A stretch of 64,000 bases of DNA from Hydractinia symbiolongicarpus (lineage: Eukaryota; Cnidaria; Hydrozoa; Anthoathecata; Hydractiniidae): the NCBI RefSeq assembly GCF_029227915.1, contig NC_079875.1, forward strand, positions 13,141,001 to 13,205,000, read 5' to 3'. Of this stretch, positions 29,842 to 41,700 are shown one piece after another (position 1 is the first letter of the stretch; each line of letters starts with the position of its first letter). The notes under the pieces were generated by a model. That model was not told the origin of the DNA. It saw only the letters and a program-made list of their open reading frames with translations, and made no database searches. Both the position numbers and the translations under genes were made by a program.

Positions 29842-32762
29842 TTATGCTACTTGCTCTTCTTCTTCGTGCTCTTTAAGTTTCCGACAACAACTTTTAAAGA
29901 CGTATGAATATTTGCTGACACAAGCACTAATACTGGTGGCTAGCGAAGCGAACAAGCCAAGTCCAATCGAGTAAAAAGTAGCAGTAAAAAGAAATAAATG
30001 CAGCTTTTTATAATACAATTCAAACTTCCATTCAAAGTCTCCGAATCCAATCGTTGTCACTGTGATAAACGCGTAATACACTCCATCCAGGAACCTGTAA
30101 TTCTCTAAATCATCAATAGTGACCCAAGCGCCTATGCCAATAACAACTGCGATGGAGAGAAATGTTTGAATAAAAAGAACTTTCAGTTCGCAGCATTTTA
30201 TTTCTTTTGCCTTCATTATTTTTCTTTCGAACATATGAACAAATGCGGTTGTCAAAGCAACTAGTCCGTTCCCGGCTGGAATGTATGACCCAACAGCAAG
30301 CGCAAGGCCCGGTGGAGTGTACAGCATGGTGACTATTTTACCAAGATCAGACCGTGTAACAATAACGCCATAACCTATGAAAAGAAAAAAGAAAATTAAA
30401 AATATTATTTTAGCGCCACAAACAAAAATTTGAACTTGGTTTTCTTAACTTTAGGAGGGCAGTCAGAAATCTTTTCGGAATCATTTCGCAAAACTAAAAA
30501 AACTGTCCGTTAAGTAAAATGTTCACCAATACCAATACAGCGTTTTACTTAAATTTTATCGAGAAGGTGGGTTGTAAGTAATTACCGCCCATCCTGCCTT
30601 GTTGTTTAAAAAATTATTTCTCACAATTTTTTGAACAAAAACTTAATTTTCTTTAAAAATTAATTTAGGAATTACGTAAATCTTTTATTATTAGGATTTT
30701 GGCAAAATGTAAAGTTCCTTTTTTTATATATTTACATCTGCAGTTGCTAAATAGTTGCTTAATTTTATTTAACTAATTTTCATAATTTATGCAGGAGGGG
30801 AAAAGAAAAATTTCTTTCCTATTTCGCAACAAATAATTTTTTGTGTTGGTAAACTTTAAACCTCCTTGTTTCCCTTATATTTGTACAGAACTAAAGTTGC
30901 TTGATAATTTTTCAAATCCAGTTTACCGTAATTCCTTTTTTTAGCCCCCGGGAGCTTATTAAATTTTAGTGATAGAAGGGGGTTTAATAGAGGGGAGGAC
31001 TTAATAGAAGGAGGCTAAATAAAAAGAGGGGGCTAAATAAATAATAAAACTTTACACGCAACATCTATTTTTAGAGTCAATACATATTATTAACTTCATT
31101 TATAATCATCATCTTCGTCTAACAGAAGAAACTCTACGTCTTCTATGTACAGTTCCTCCATCTTCTATATTATCAGATGCACTCTGCAGCCGATTCAGTA
31201 ATCCGGTTTAAGCACAATACTTGATGCACATAGAAATGTCTGCGAAGGGTTAGAGGTGCATACCTTTTTGAGCTCTGAAGAGGGATAGGGTGTTGAGTTC
31301 ATTAGGAGAAGGGGTGGGAATAAAGAGTGGGGCCTAAAAAGAGGAATTGCGGTAGTTTCTTGTAAAACAAAATCGTGCATAAATACAACTCCTGAATGTC
31401 TGCGTGTTAAATTCAATTTAATTTAGAACATAAAGTTTTTAATTATATTTTAATCTATATTAAAAGACCCGTATACGTCTGTCCGTCACGCAAAATGGTA
31501 GCTTAGCTGCGCAAGTAGCGAGACGCACGGAATGCGGTATAAAAAGGACGGGCGAACCCGTGGATTTTTCCACGGGTTAACGACTAGTAATTAATAAATA
31601 GACGAGTTTTTGTTACCAATGAAAAAGAATTTTCTCGAGAAGAAATTAACCGATAGTTCCTGATTCACGAAATCCATAAAATAAAATAAAAATGCTTACT
31701 GGAGAAATATTCTTCCGCGCAAATTGACATTTTTACGAAGAACTTTTCTAATCACAATAAAATAGTTTCCTTTTAGCGAAACAAGGGTCTGGAAATTGCA
31801 AAAATTTGCGCGAGATAAAACTAAAAGACATATTTTAGCGGTCTTTGAGTTTCAACTCGCAAAATTTCTTCCGCGAAAATTTTTTACCTAAAATTCTGAA
31901 AAAAGAAATGACTAGTGATTTGGTAATTAATCGATACAAAAGCAAGGTTGATAAGATTATTTTTGTTAAATTTAAAAGCAAGAAATTGAATGATTGCTCT
32001 GACGTTTCTAATGTAAGCGAAAGAAAACATGAAAAGAGAAGATTGATTTGAAGTCAGTGTATGCTTGTATATACACTGCGTAGGAGATATGCCCAACACT
32101 CTCTTTCGTTTGGAGAGGAACGAGATATGAAAAAAAAGGTACTGCAAACTTGTCTTTTTTCGAGGTTTTACGTTTATGATTTTACTGTTACTGTGCAAAG
32201 ATTTTGCCCTTTCAAAATGTAAATAATATGATATTATTGGGAATATAGAATTTGACGGTATTTGTGTGGGCCACCTTGAAAGACAATTTCGTTTCCTACG
32301 TGATACGATTTACTGATTTTAATAAACTTATCTGTGGTAACTGTCTGCACTAATAAATAACGTTTCCCTTCAAAACCACCAGGTTGCCTTTAAACATAAT
32401 AAAGCTTACCAACCTATAGTATAGATGGCCGACATGGTGTACTTGAACCACTTGGTAAAATTGTCACCGTTTAAGATACACGTGATATCCACTTTGCTCA
32501 GCTCGTACGCTTTGCACCCGTCTGTAAAGTTTCGATGCAAGGTCGAGTTTTCTTGGGATGTGTTGGAAGAGAGTTTCAAATACATACAAAGCTTCTCCGC
32601 AATCTTTTCGCTTAAACTCAAATCCGCTGGAACGACATCGTAACAATGTTCGATATAGAGAAATAAACACGCCCCCAATGATGCGTAAATTACAGTCAGA
32701 AAAAACAAAATAAAAAATTGTATAAAACATCTTTTGGCGTAAGCTAGTTGTTGATGAGCCAT
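29842..32762 (-). CDS. Two-pore-domain (K2P) potassium channel
   Basis: Two coding exons: 32414-32762 and 29842-30374; 882 bases, 293 residues. The spliced protein has the K2P plan: TM1 (FIQFFILFFLTVIYASLGAC), a long extracellular cap with N-glycosylation sequons (NTS, NST, NFT twice), first selectivity filter TIGYG formed across the splice, TM2 beginning TPPGLALAVG, TM3 (FLSIAVVIGIGAW), second filter TIGFGD, TM4 (FYSIGLGLFASLATS) and a short charged tail (KEHEEEEQVA). K2P channels are dimers that carry background potassium current at the plasma membrane. The start is set at MAHQQLAY because it precedes TM1 directly. The frame stays open upstream to an acceptor-like site at about 32884, so a longer N-terminus is possible. 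Subtype (TWIK, TASK, TREK, etc.) not assigned. Confidence 0.9.
30924..31354. mobile_element. MITE with 3-bp target duplication in the K2P intron
   Basis: Left end TACCGTAATTCCTTTTTTTA, right end the inverse (AAAAAGAGGAATTGCGGTA), followed inward on both sides by a C/G-rich block (GCCCCC and GGGGCC). GTT flanks both ends (30921-30923 and 31355-31357). A 3-bp duplication fits PIF/Harbinger or CACTA superfamilies. No transposase is present. Confidence 0.7.
31454..31587 (+). mobile_element. Non-autonomous Helitron, complete solo copy
   Basis: The 134-base element starts TCTATATTAAAAGACCCGTA and ends with the hairpin CCCGTGGATTTTTCCACGGG followed by TTAACGACTAG. The preceding base is A and the following base is T, the Helitron target. 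It contains the shared AAAATGGTAGCTTAGCTGCG block and has no coding capacity. It lies in the intron of the potassium channel gene. Confidence 0.85.
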
Positions 32763-35700
32763 CTTGATAACTGGTATCCTTTTTGAGTTTTCTTTTTCGT
32801 GCCTCTCAATACTGCGCGAGAAATGTTTGTTCACTTTTCTATCAAATGCATTCTTTATGATTTGACCGATCCTATTCTCTTTACCTGAATATTTTATAAG
32901 GCATTCAGGATAAAAAGAAGAATTCGATTAAGGTCAGTTGTGTTTTATACTGTATTCATATCTTAGCTACAACGTGTTGTGTTTTTTAATCAAATATTCG
33001 TCTAGTGTGGCAAAATATTTAAGCTGTTAAAATCCACCCTCTAATTCACATTTCAGCTGCGCACATAACTGCGCACAACACAAAAACACTGGTAGCAAAA
33101 ATTTTTTTGTTATTTAACAAATATTATCAAAACAAACTTTTTCTTCTACGCGATCATCTTTATTTTCTTTTTCTTTATTCTTCTTCTAATTCACATTCTT
33201 TTTTTTTTCCTTTTTGACTTTATAATCTATTTATTAGGCTCCATATTCCCTTTATGAAGTTTGTTAAAAATAATTTTTGAATTGAGAGAAAAGATAATAA
33301 TGCTCTCCATATTGAACAGTGCCCAAGTCTAAAAATATCGTTCTTCGTTTTATTATGTATAATAAATATGGCGTCTTCTTAATTGACGTCATCACGAATA
33401 ATGCATAATTTATTTTTCATAATTCTCCAAAAATGCATAATTTATTATGTTTCTTTAAAATAATGGTAATTCTATTTAAAAAAAAATGGGGACAAAGTTT
33501 CTCACATTGAACAGCAGCTAGCATGGAGATTTGCTAATTTTTGCGAGAAATTGTCCTGAATTCGCTAAATTTTGCGATTTTTAAATGTGATCTGCGAAAA
33601 TTAATTCCCGCTAAATAAATATTTAAAATTGCTAGATTCGCGATAATTTAATATTTTTCGTGTCAATTGATTAGACATTCAAATATAAAAACGAACCTTT
33701 CTTGAGAGGCTGAGAAATATTGTGTAGCAATGGGGGGAGAATATAGGAGAATAACATGAATTTTAGATTATTCTCCTTTATATCATCCTCGCAAAAAAAA
33801 TTTAAACATTTGTTTCTTGAAATTTTATTCTTGCTAAATAAATAAAAAAAACTGAAAAAAAATAGCTAAAAGTTATTTTTGCGAAAATTACTTTTTGTGA
33901 GGCAGTGTAAAAACAAGAGAGCAAGATGTCCCGCAGTGGCGGTGTTTTTTACGCCCACAATAAAAACTAAAATAATTTTAGTAATTATTCGTAGTGGGGT
34001 AAATCGGTGACAAAAAATACCACTTTCGTTCTATACATTATAAGCCTCAGATCCACTTTAGATCTGCCCCATGTGGTGGAATCCTTATAGTAAGTAGGAC
34101 CGTTTCCATAGCAATGAAATTTTTTTATCAAAATCAAATACATTTTATATCATTTAAATGACACGTATACAAAATTATGCGCATGTGTCAAATCTTGTTT
34201 TGATTAAAAATGGTAACCATAGCAAACATGTATACCATTCAAAAGACCAACGAAATGGAGTAAAAATACTGAAATATACTACTACATACATCACATATGA
34301 TAAAAATGAATTGGTACAGAGTTACAACAGTCCAGGGGGTTAAGCATGTACTTTTTGAAAATAAATCTTACCGGAAGAAACGAAAAATGATAGAAAATGT
34401 ATAAAAATTACCCCCGGATTAATTTCAAAAATGCAAAAACACAGATTTTTCATGAATAAGTGAATGAAATTGAATAATTTAGTTCGAATATCTATATTAT
34501 AATACCCGTATACGTCTGTCCGTCCGTCCATCCGTCTAAAATACTTTTTTAGTTGAATAGTATTCGCAAATAATAATAAAGAGATATGTCGAGAGAAAAT
34601 TAAGTTTAAATTTCATTGCATCTTTCAAATCGTTTGATTGGAGCTTTATATAGTTTTGCTTTCCTACGGAAAATATGGAAAGTATATCATCAAACAAAGA
34701 GGTTGGACGTGGGGGTGCATGATATTTTGTAGATAGTTTCAATAACTTGGAAACGGTCAGTTCAGGACGGTTAACACTAGAGGGGTAAGGGGTATTCCGC
34801 TCTAGCCCTACACCACCTTTTTTACCTAAATATGAGCAAAATCTCGATCCTATTGGGACAAAAAGGCCTTGGGACGAGGTTGCACATGACGTGTATTATA
34901 TTTATTGTCAACATTGTTATTAAAATGTCAAAAAGGAACACATTTCTTATTATTTTAATATATTTTAGTAGTAACTAGTAATAACAAGAATTTTAATAGC
35001 ATAAAAATGAACACTTCAAAGTTACATACATCCAAGTCGGGAGAGTTCATTTGGTGGCATTCAAGAACGTGAATTTTTAAATATTTTAGGTGCCGCCCAC
35101 CTTGAACTTCCCCGAATTTCCTAATTATGCCAATCTTGATTAAAGAGGTCGATACTAAAATGATTCTCATCCCTAAATTCTTTATCAAAAGGTAGAACAA
35201 ATTACCTAATTTCGTAAATATTTTTTTCGTTGTGCCTCAATTGCGAACTGAAAGCTACGGTCAACCCCTTCATATAGCCGAGCTTTCTAAGAATAGCATC
35301 GTTTTCAAAATAATTATTTTCTTCAAATCTAAATAGAATCCAATCAAAACGTTATATAGCTCTAAAAACTTCATTTTGTCATGGTCATTTAATATTCTAT
35401 CTGAATATTCCTATTTTGTTGATAAGGCTTAGTGATGAGGCTCAATGCCTTCTACTTGCTCCTGCTATTTTTTTGTGAACCATTAGCACAGATGTAACTT
35501 TTATTATAGGCGAAATATCTATATATCTAACTACTTATCTATCTATTTGAAGAGCAAGAACCATTATAAAATTTTGGATGACGTCATAATTATTATAGTT
35601 TATGAAATCCGGGAAAGGTGTATTCCCCCAAGCTGGCCAAAACTATTAAAAAAAAATAATGTGTCCGTTTAGCAATCAATCACGTCACTCCTGCCTATCT

Positions 35701-38700
35701 ATTGTATTTAATCGAATTTGTCAGCTTCTCATTTTGTGCACCGTATACAGCTTTTTTTATCATGCTATATTTAATCTGTCCTGGTGCAGCAAATATATGA
35801 TATTAAATAATATATAATAGGGGGATAGAGTGACTTTACACAATGGTTAAACGGGAGGAACATGATCCTTATAATATGTATGGAAAAATTTCGGCAAAGA
35901 TTGGAACGCTACATGAATCACTGATGGTGTAACAATAACCAAGACTATGTTCAATGAAATATCGCTTACTGAAAAACTTTTTTGGAGAATAATACTTCAG
36001 TTTCATAAAGACCGTGCTAATAAATGTTGTGATTTTTAAGTAGTGGGAGTACAACAATGATTACAAATCAACAGAGAGGAAGGCAATGATCGTCCTTCAG
36101 TTCAGCAAAAAACAGCATTGCTACATCCTTTAAGTTGTTCGCTTAGAGACTTCAGACACATTTTGTTCTGCGGATTACACTGACCGCTGACCCCACATGT
36201 GAAGGCCATGGGTCGTGTAAATATATTTAGTCTTCGTATTTGGTTCATAAAATACAGTCCTCTTTTAAACGTTAGTTATCTTTAACCTCCGCATAAGTTA
36301 AAGTAAAAGAATTCGAATCTCGACTTCAAAGAAAATCTGTGAACGCTTTTTAAGTTCAGAATAACAACTTTTCCTTCATCAATATAAAAAATAGTATAAC
36401 ACGTCATCAATTTAGATCGTTCATCTTCGTATCTCTTTTCTCAAACTATGACATAGAAAAATAAATATTGGAACTCTGCAATCACGAAGAGACACCATCA
36501 CTCGAATGTTTCTTCACGCTAAACGTTTTAGTACCAGCTGTATCGAAGAATTCTTATTTTCCTCTTCAACACAGATGCCGCACTGATGATCAATTAAATT
36601 GTATATAGAAAACTTTTTGACTTAGTTTGGTACGGGGAAAATTAACGCTATACCTGTACACGACCTCATCCAAAGCATTATAGACCTTTACCGCTGTTTC
36701 ATGCAATCACAAGCCGTAACCATGAGTCGTAACAAAGTATTTATTAATTTTTTTATTTTTTTCTTAGAGAGAGATATATTGAAAGCAAGGACAAGTTCAA
36801 CGATCTAATAAATGCCCTTTCTTTTGATTTTATTTTGTTCTTCTAAAGGAAAATATGGAAAGTATATTCAACGCAAACGAAATGTAACAGTGCTATGGTT
36901 TCAGCGAATACAGAAAAAAACGAAAATGAGCAAAGCCTGATGGGATACTCCCTATTCAAGACTTTCTGCGACTACACACATACACAGCTTGATATTCTTG
37001 TTCCAAATCTTCTTTACCTGATCCACAAGTTTGGGATTAAAAATTATAAAAAAGAAGGTCACTATGCAATTGAATGAGCAACAATACTTAAAATATCAAA
37101 AAAAATGCAACGAACTAAATTTGTTGTTGCGCTGCAATCTGAAGAAAGTCTAATTTGGAAGTTGGAATGTTAAATGCAATAGGAGTTGTGAACAATGATT
37201 TTCATTGTTATTTTGTACTTTAAATCTATTATTTTAGCTTTTTAAGAATTTCGTGAAAAATTTCATCCCACTTTTGACTCAAGTACGAAAAAAAAAGAGA
37301 ATAGCATGATAGTACCAATTCTTTTGTTATTTTTTTTATAATTTCGGAGGTAACTTTATCACAAACAAACAACCTTTTTCTATATTTATAATGTAATAGC
37401 ATTTTTAATCTATTTTGGATAGCCTTTTGAATGGCATGAATATTTTTTGGTTTTAAGAAAATAAAACTTACCGTTGCTATGAAAAAATGCTATTTTCATG
37501 CCTTTAGCAGAAATAGGACAATGTTTGCACCGATTTGTCTACTGGTTGCCCTGTCGAAGATTATAACCAACTATCAACTAAATTATCTGAAGAGGAAAAA
37601 AATTATTTTACATGTGACAGGATGTCCTACCAATTCAATTTTTTACCAAAAGAATTGGGGGGAGTATGAAGGAACATGGTGCAGAATATATGTTTGTAAC
37701 CAGCAAATCGAATAACCATAGTGAGAAAGCACAACAAAATAAGAAACACCAATTTTGATCCCAGGGCCTGTAGCGTTTTTCATCCTCATATAAAAAGACG
37801 CTAAAGACAGGCTCTGGGATCGAGGTTGAAAAACACACCTAAACAAAGATTCTCGCATTAATACTTGTTGTAAGGGGAAATGTTCTTAGCGCTGTCAAGT
37901 TTACAAATGTTCTTAGCGCTGTCAAGTTTACACTGTCCGCACCATCAAACGAGATGTTTTACAAGTACTTCTTCTATTGTCTCATGAGAAATATGTTACA
38001 CAAAGAAAATAAGACATTACAAAGTTACAAAAAAATATTTACGACAAATATTTTTGCAGTTAAACAGTGTTTTTAAATACACGTCTACGACGGTAGAATA
38101 CGGTAACATACGGCAATATACGGTAACATACCGAAACGCACAAAAAGCGAAACTGATACAACAAACGTGCTATTAAATAATTCGAAGTATAAATATATCA
38201 AAAGTGTATAAAACAAAACACGAAACGAAAAATAAAAAGAAATTGAATGGAAAAAAAGGAAGACCAGATGATTGTTCACGACATAAAATACGGACCAGCC
38301 GTATTTTGAGACTGTTATGCTTTTCACAACGATTTAGTGTAAGTGGAATTAATATTAAATTCTAAATAAATAAAACATAATGTACAAATCTTGAATTTTT
38401 TTAACAGTCCCACTAAAATTCGGAAGCAGGTAGTTATTAAGGATTTAACACGTATTTTTGTTTTGGTAGGTGTGAACACGGCTAACGTGTTAACGGTATT
38501 TTTTACTTTTAAATATAATACTATTCTTCAAGACAAACACACGTGTCTTTAATTAGGGAGTAAAATCTTTGTTTTTTGTTATATGGAAGTTAACAGAAGA
38601 GATAATTTTTTAAAAAGCAGTACCAATTCAACGCCCTTTCATACTGGACTGGACTCGGACAAGGTGTGGAGTATCAACTCCTACCCATAACACATGCCCT

Positions 38701-38779
38701 TTACATATAGACATGTTTTTCAATCCCATTATATATATTACGTCATCTATCAGGATTTTGCTTTCAAACCAATCAATTG
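32763..38779. other. Intergenic stretch between the K2P and GRAM-domain genes
   Basis: No exon recognised. It holds the K2P promoter region, a 5' Helitron fragment at 34490-34538, degenerate GCGAAAATT-type repeats around 33500-33900, a doubled 30-base unit at 37888-37943 and a small ATACGGTAACAT array near 38095-38135. Confidence 0.5.
34490..34538 (+). mobile_element. Helitron 5' end fragment
   Basis: Starts TCTATATTATAATACCCGTA after an A and continues with a CTGTCCGTCCGTCC run, then stops matching the family. The 3' hairpin and CTAG end are missing. Confidence 0.6.
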
Positions 38780-41700
38780 CTACTGTAACTTTTCTTTGAG
38801 ATCATGGAGCGCCTTACGCACCTAAAAAAAGGTTCCGTGTTTGGATTATTTTGCATCCAGAACATTAATATAAAGGAATATTATTATTACGGTAAAACAA
38901 ACCAATTTATAAAAAACAAATAAAGAAGTCAACATACAAACAATTAAACAAACAAACAAATAAATAAACAAGTAAACAAGTAAACAAACAAATAAATAAA
39001 TAAACAAGTAAACAAACAAACAAATAAATAAACAAGTAAACAAGTAAACAAACAAACAAACAAATAAACAAACATGAAGTAGCTGTACCTCGTTAACTGT
39101 TTCCAAGTTCACTGATAGTATAGACTTCATTCTAAATACGCAAATATGTCTTTAACTTAAGTGGTATTATTACAATAAATTTACTCATGCTTAGAACTCG
39201 AAATTAATGTTCTTCTCGCCTATACTCTCGGGAATATGGGCTGGTGTAGTGAGGCTCTGCTGGCTTGTTCAATCAGAGATTTATCAATGCTTAATGTGGC
39301 CAAAAGTTATTTTAGCTTTTAGGATTTCGGAACCTCTCAGTTATTTTACATCATACAGGCTATATTGTTTATACCCTGGATGATGTGTAAGTTACACTTA
39401 AGAAGATAACAGGTTTGCTTAAAAACATTTATTGTGTCGGTAGCCGGTCATTTAAACTTACCTTGCAACTTTCGCATTATGCAAATTATCACGATAATGA
39501 AATATATCTTGCATTCTAAGGTTGTCAGACCTATCAGAAAAAAAAATGGCGTACACGTGATAAAACACTGAACCGCTAAATGTGAATATAAAGGTTCCGT
39601 TACACGCAGAAAAAATTGCCACAACAAATACCAGAAAGTACAACATGCGACTTTGCTAATGTGCAGCGGGCCTTCATGGCTGATTAAGATATTGTGACGA
39701 GCTGGGCAAGCGGGTCAAACTTTATTTTACAGTCGACTATTACAGGTTTTTTCATTTACCTAGTCGGCGGCCCGCGCATAAATCAACGGGTTCACCCTCT
39801 TTTTATTTACCGCATTTGGTATATCTCGCTACTGCGGTTACCATTTTGCGGGACAGACGTATACGGGTATTATAATATAGACTAGCCAGTAGCTCGTGGA
39901 AAAATCCACGGGTCGCCCGTCCTTTATCCTTTATACATGACTTTTTTCTCACGCACAAACAGACAGACGGAATATGGCTATTATTAAAGAGATGGTTGCA
40001 AAACAAAAACGTCGCCAATTCATTTACTTACGTCGTGCTATCCGGCATGGATGCTTCGACTTGTAAGTTTTTCGTGGCAGCATTTACGCGGAGGAGGAGA
40101 ACAAGCGATAGGAAAGTCAAACACATAAATCTAAATTAAAAAAAGGTTTGAACATTTTTATGACTGAACAACAGAATTTAACAACAATTTTTTTTGTAAG
40201 GGAGGGCTTAAATTTAAATAAAGAACTTACAATAACAACATAATGAACACAGCCGGATTTTTCAGTCGGATTCTAAACAGAAAAATTAGGTGAATTTAAG
40301 ACTTAGTACGTGCCCAAATGAAAAAATGTATCCAACAAAAACAAGTTCCCGTATGATTTGTACTTAGCATGTGCTCATATGATTTGTATTTAACAACTGC
40401 CCGTATAATTTGTACTCAGCAAGTGCCCACATGATTTGTATTTATAAAGTGCCCGTATGATTTGTATTCAGAAAGTGCCCGTATGATTCGTTTTCAGCAT
40501 GTGCCCATATGATTTGTATTGAACAAGCACCCGTATGATTTGTACTCAGCATGTGCCCATATAATTTGCATTGAGCAAGTACGTGCCCAAAAAGAACGTA
40601 AACAAACTACGTTTTTTTCCACTTACCTATTAAAGGTTTGATATATGACTTTTAGCATCAGCCTTATATTAACTGACGCGGTTGTGTAACATCTTTGCAG
40701 ATGTGAAGTTTCTAAAACAAAAAAAAACAATGTACTCGAATGTAAAAAAGGTAAACGAAATGAGTGCTTTTTATTAACGGCGTCTAGCGCGAAAAATCAA
40801 ATACGCCGGCGGGACATTTATGAGGACTGGAATTGAAGTTGTTATTCTAACTGTGAAAAGATAGAGGGTAAAAAAAGAAGAGCATAAAAACGTTTACCAT
40901 TTAAACAAAATATTTTGTATCTTTTTAACATGTTTTTACCAATTTGATCAACTTTTTTTGATCCGATACTGTTGCTAACTCCAGCTAGTTCTCTCAAATC
41001 TCCTAATGTATTTGATTTCGTAAAATTTCGGCGTCGCAGCGCACTGTTCTCTATAAACACCTCCCCGTCATCAGGTTCCGTCTCTTCATCCATTCCATCT
41101 GAATCGGTATTAGTGATATCTCCAATACCTTCATACAACTTATCCGGTGCCAAATGCCGATAAGAAAATTGTGGAGATGAATTTAAAGATGGTGGAGATG
41201 TATGGGGACGAGCTGACATATAGTTCCCATAACTCGCACCAAGTGAACTATCATACGAAGTAATCGTGGTAAGTTGGTTGTGATTGACGTCTGTTGTACA
41301 CTCTACAAATGAAGATATCCAGATATCGTTTTTAAGATGGATTATTTGGTATAAAAACCAGAAGCAACCGTGGTGTAACAATATCGAGTTATATTATAAG
41401 CAACTATATCATAATAGGCAATTGTAAGATTGTAAAATGGTGTCCGGTGATTCTGTAAATGTCCGGCGTATTATTGTACAATTCCGGCGTATTATTGTAA
41501 AAGTCCTGTCAGTTATTGTTAAGGTCCGGCGTATTATCTTAAAAGTCTAGCGTGTTATTTTGAAAGACCGTGTGTTAGTGTAAAAGTAAAAGCCCGACGT
41601 ATTTATGTAAAAGACTGGCGTGTTTTTGGAAAATTCCGGCGTACTATTGTAAAAGTCCGGCGTGTTATTGTGAAAGTCCGGCGTGTTATTGTAAAAGTGC

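Noticed and set aside
32762-32834. Start of the K2P protein at 32834
   Set aside because: That codon is GTG, not ATG; the ATG at 32762 directly precedes TM1 and gives a complete frame, though a longer N-terminus from an upstream exon is not excluded.
38846-39130. Cys/Leu/Phe-rich minus frame resembling a membrane protein
   Set aside because: Mostly CAAA/TAAA microsatellite; only its last 43 bases form a real exon of the GRAM-domain gene, in that frame.
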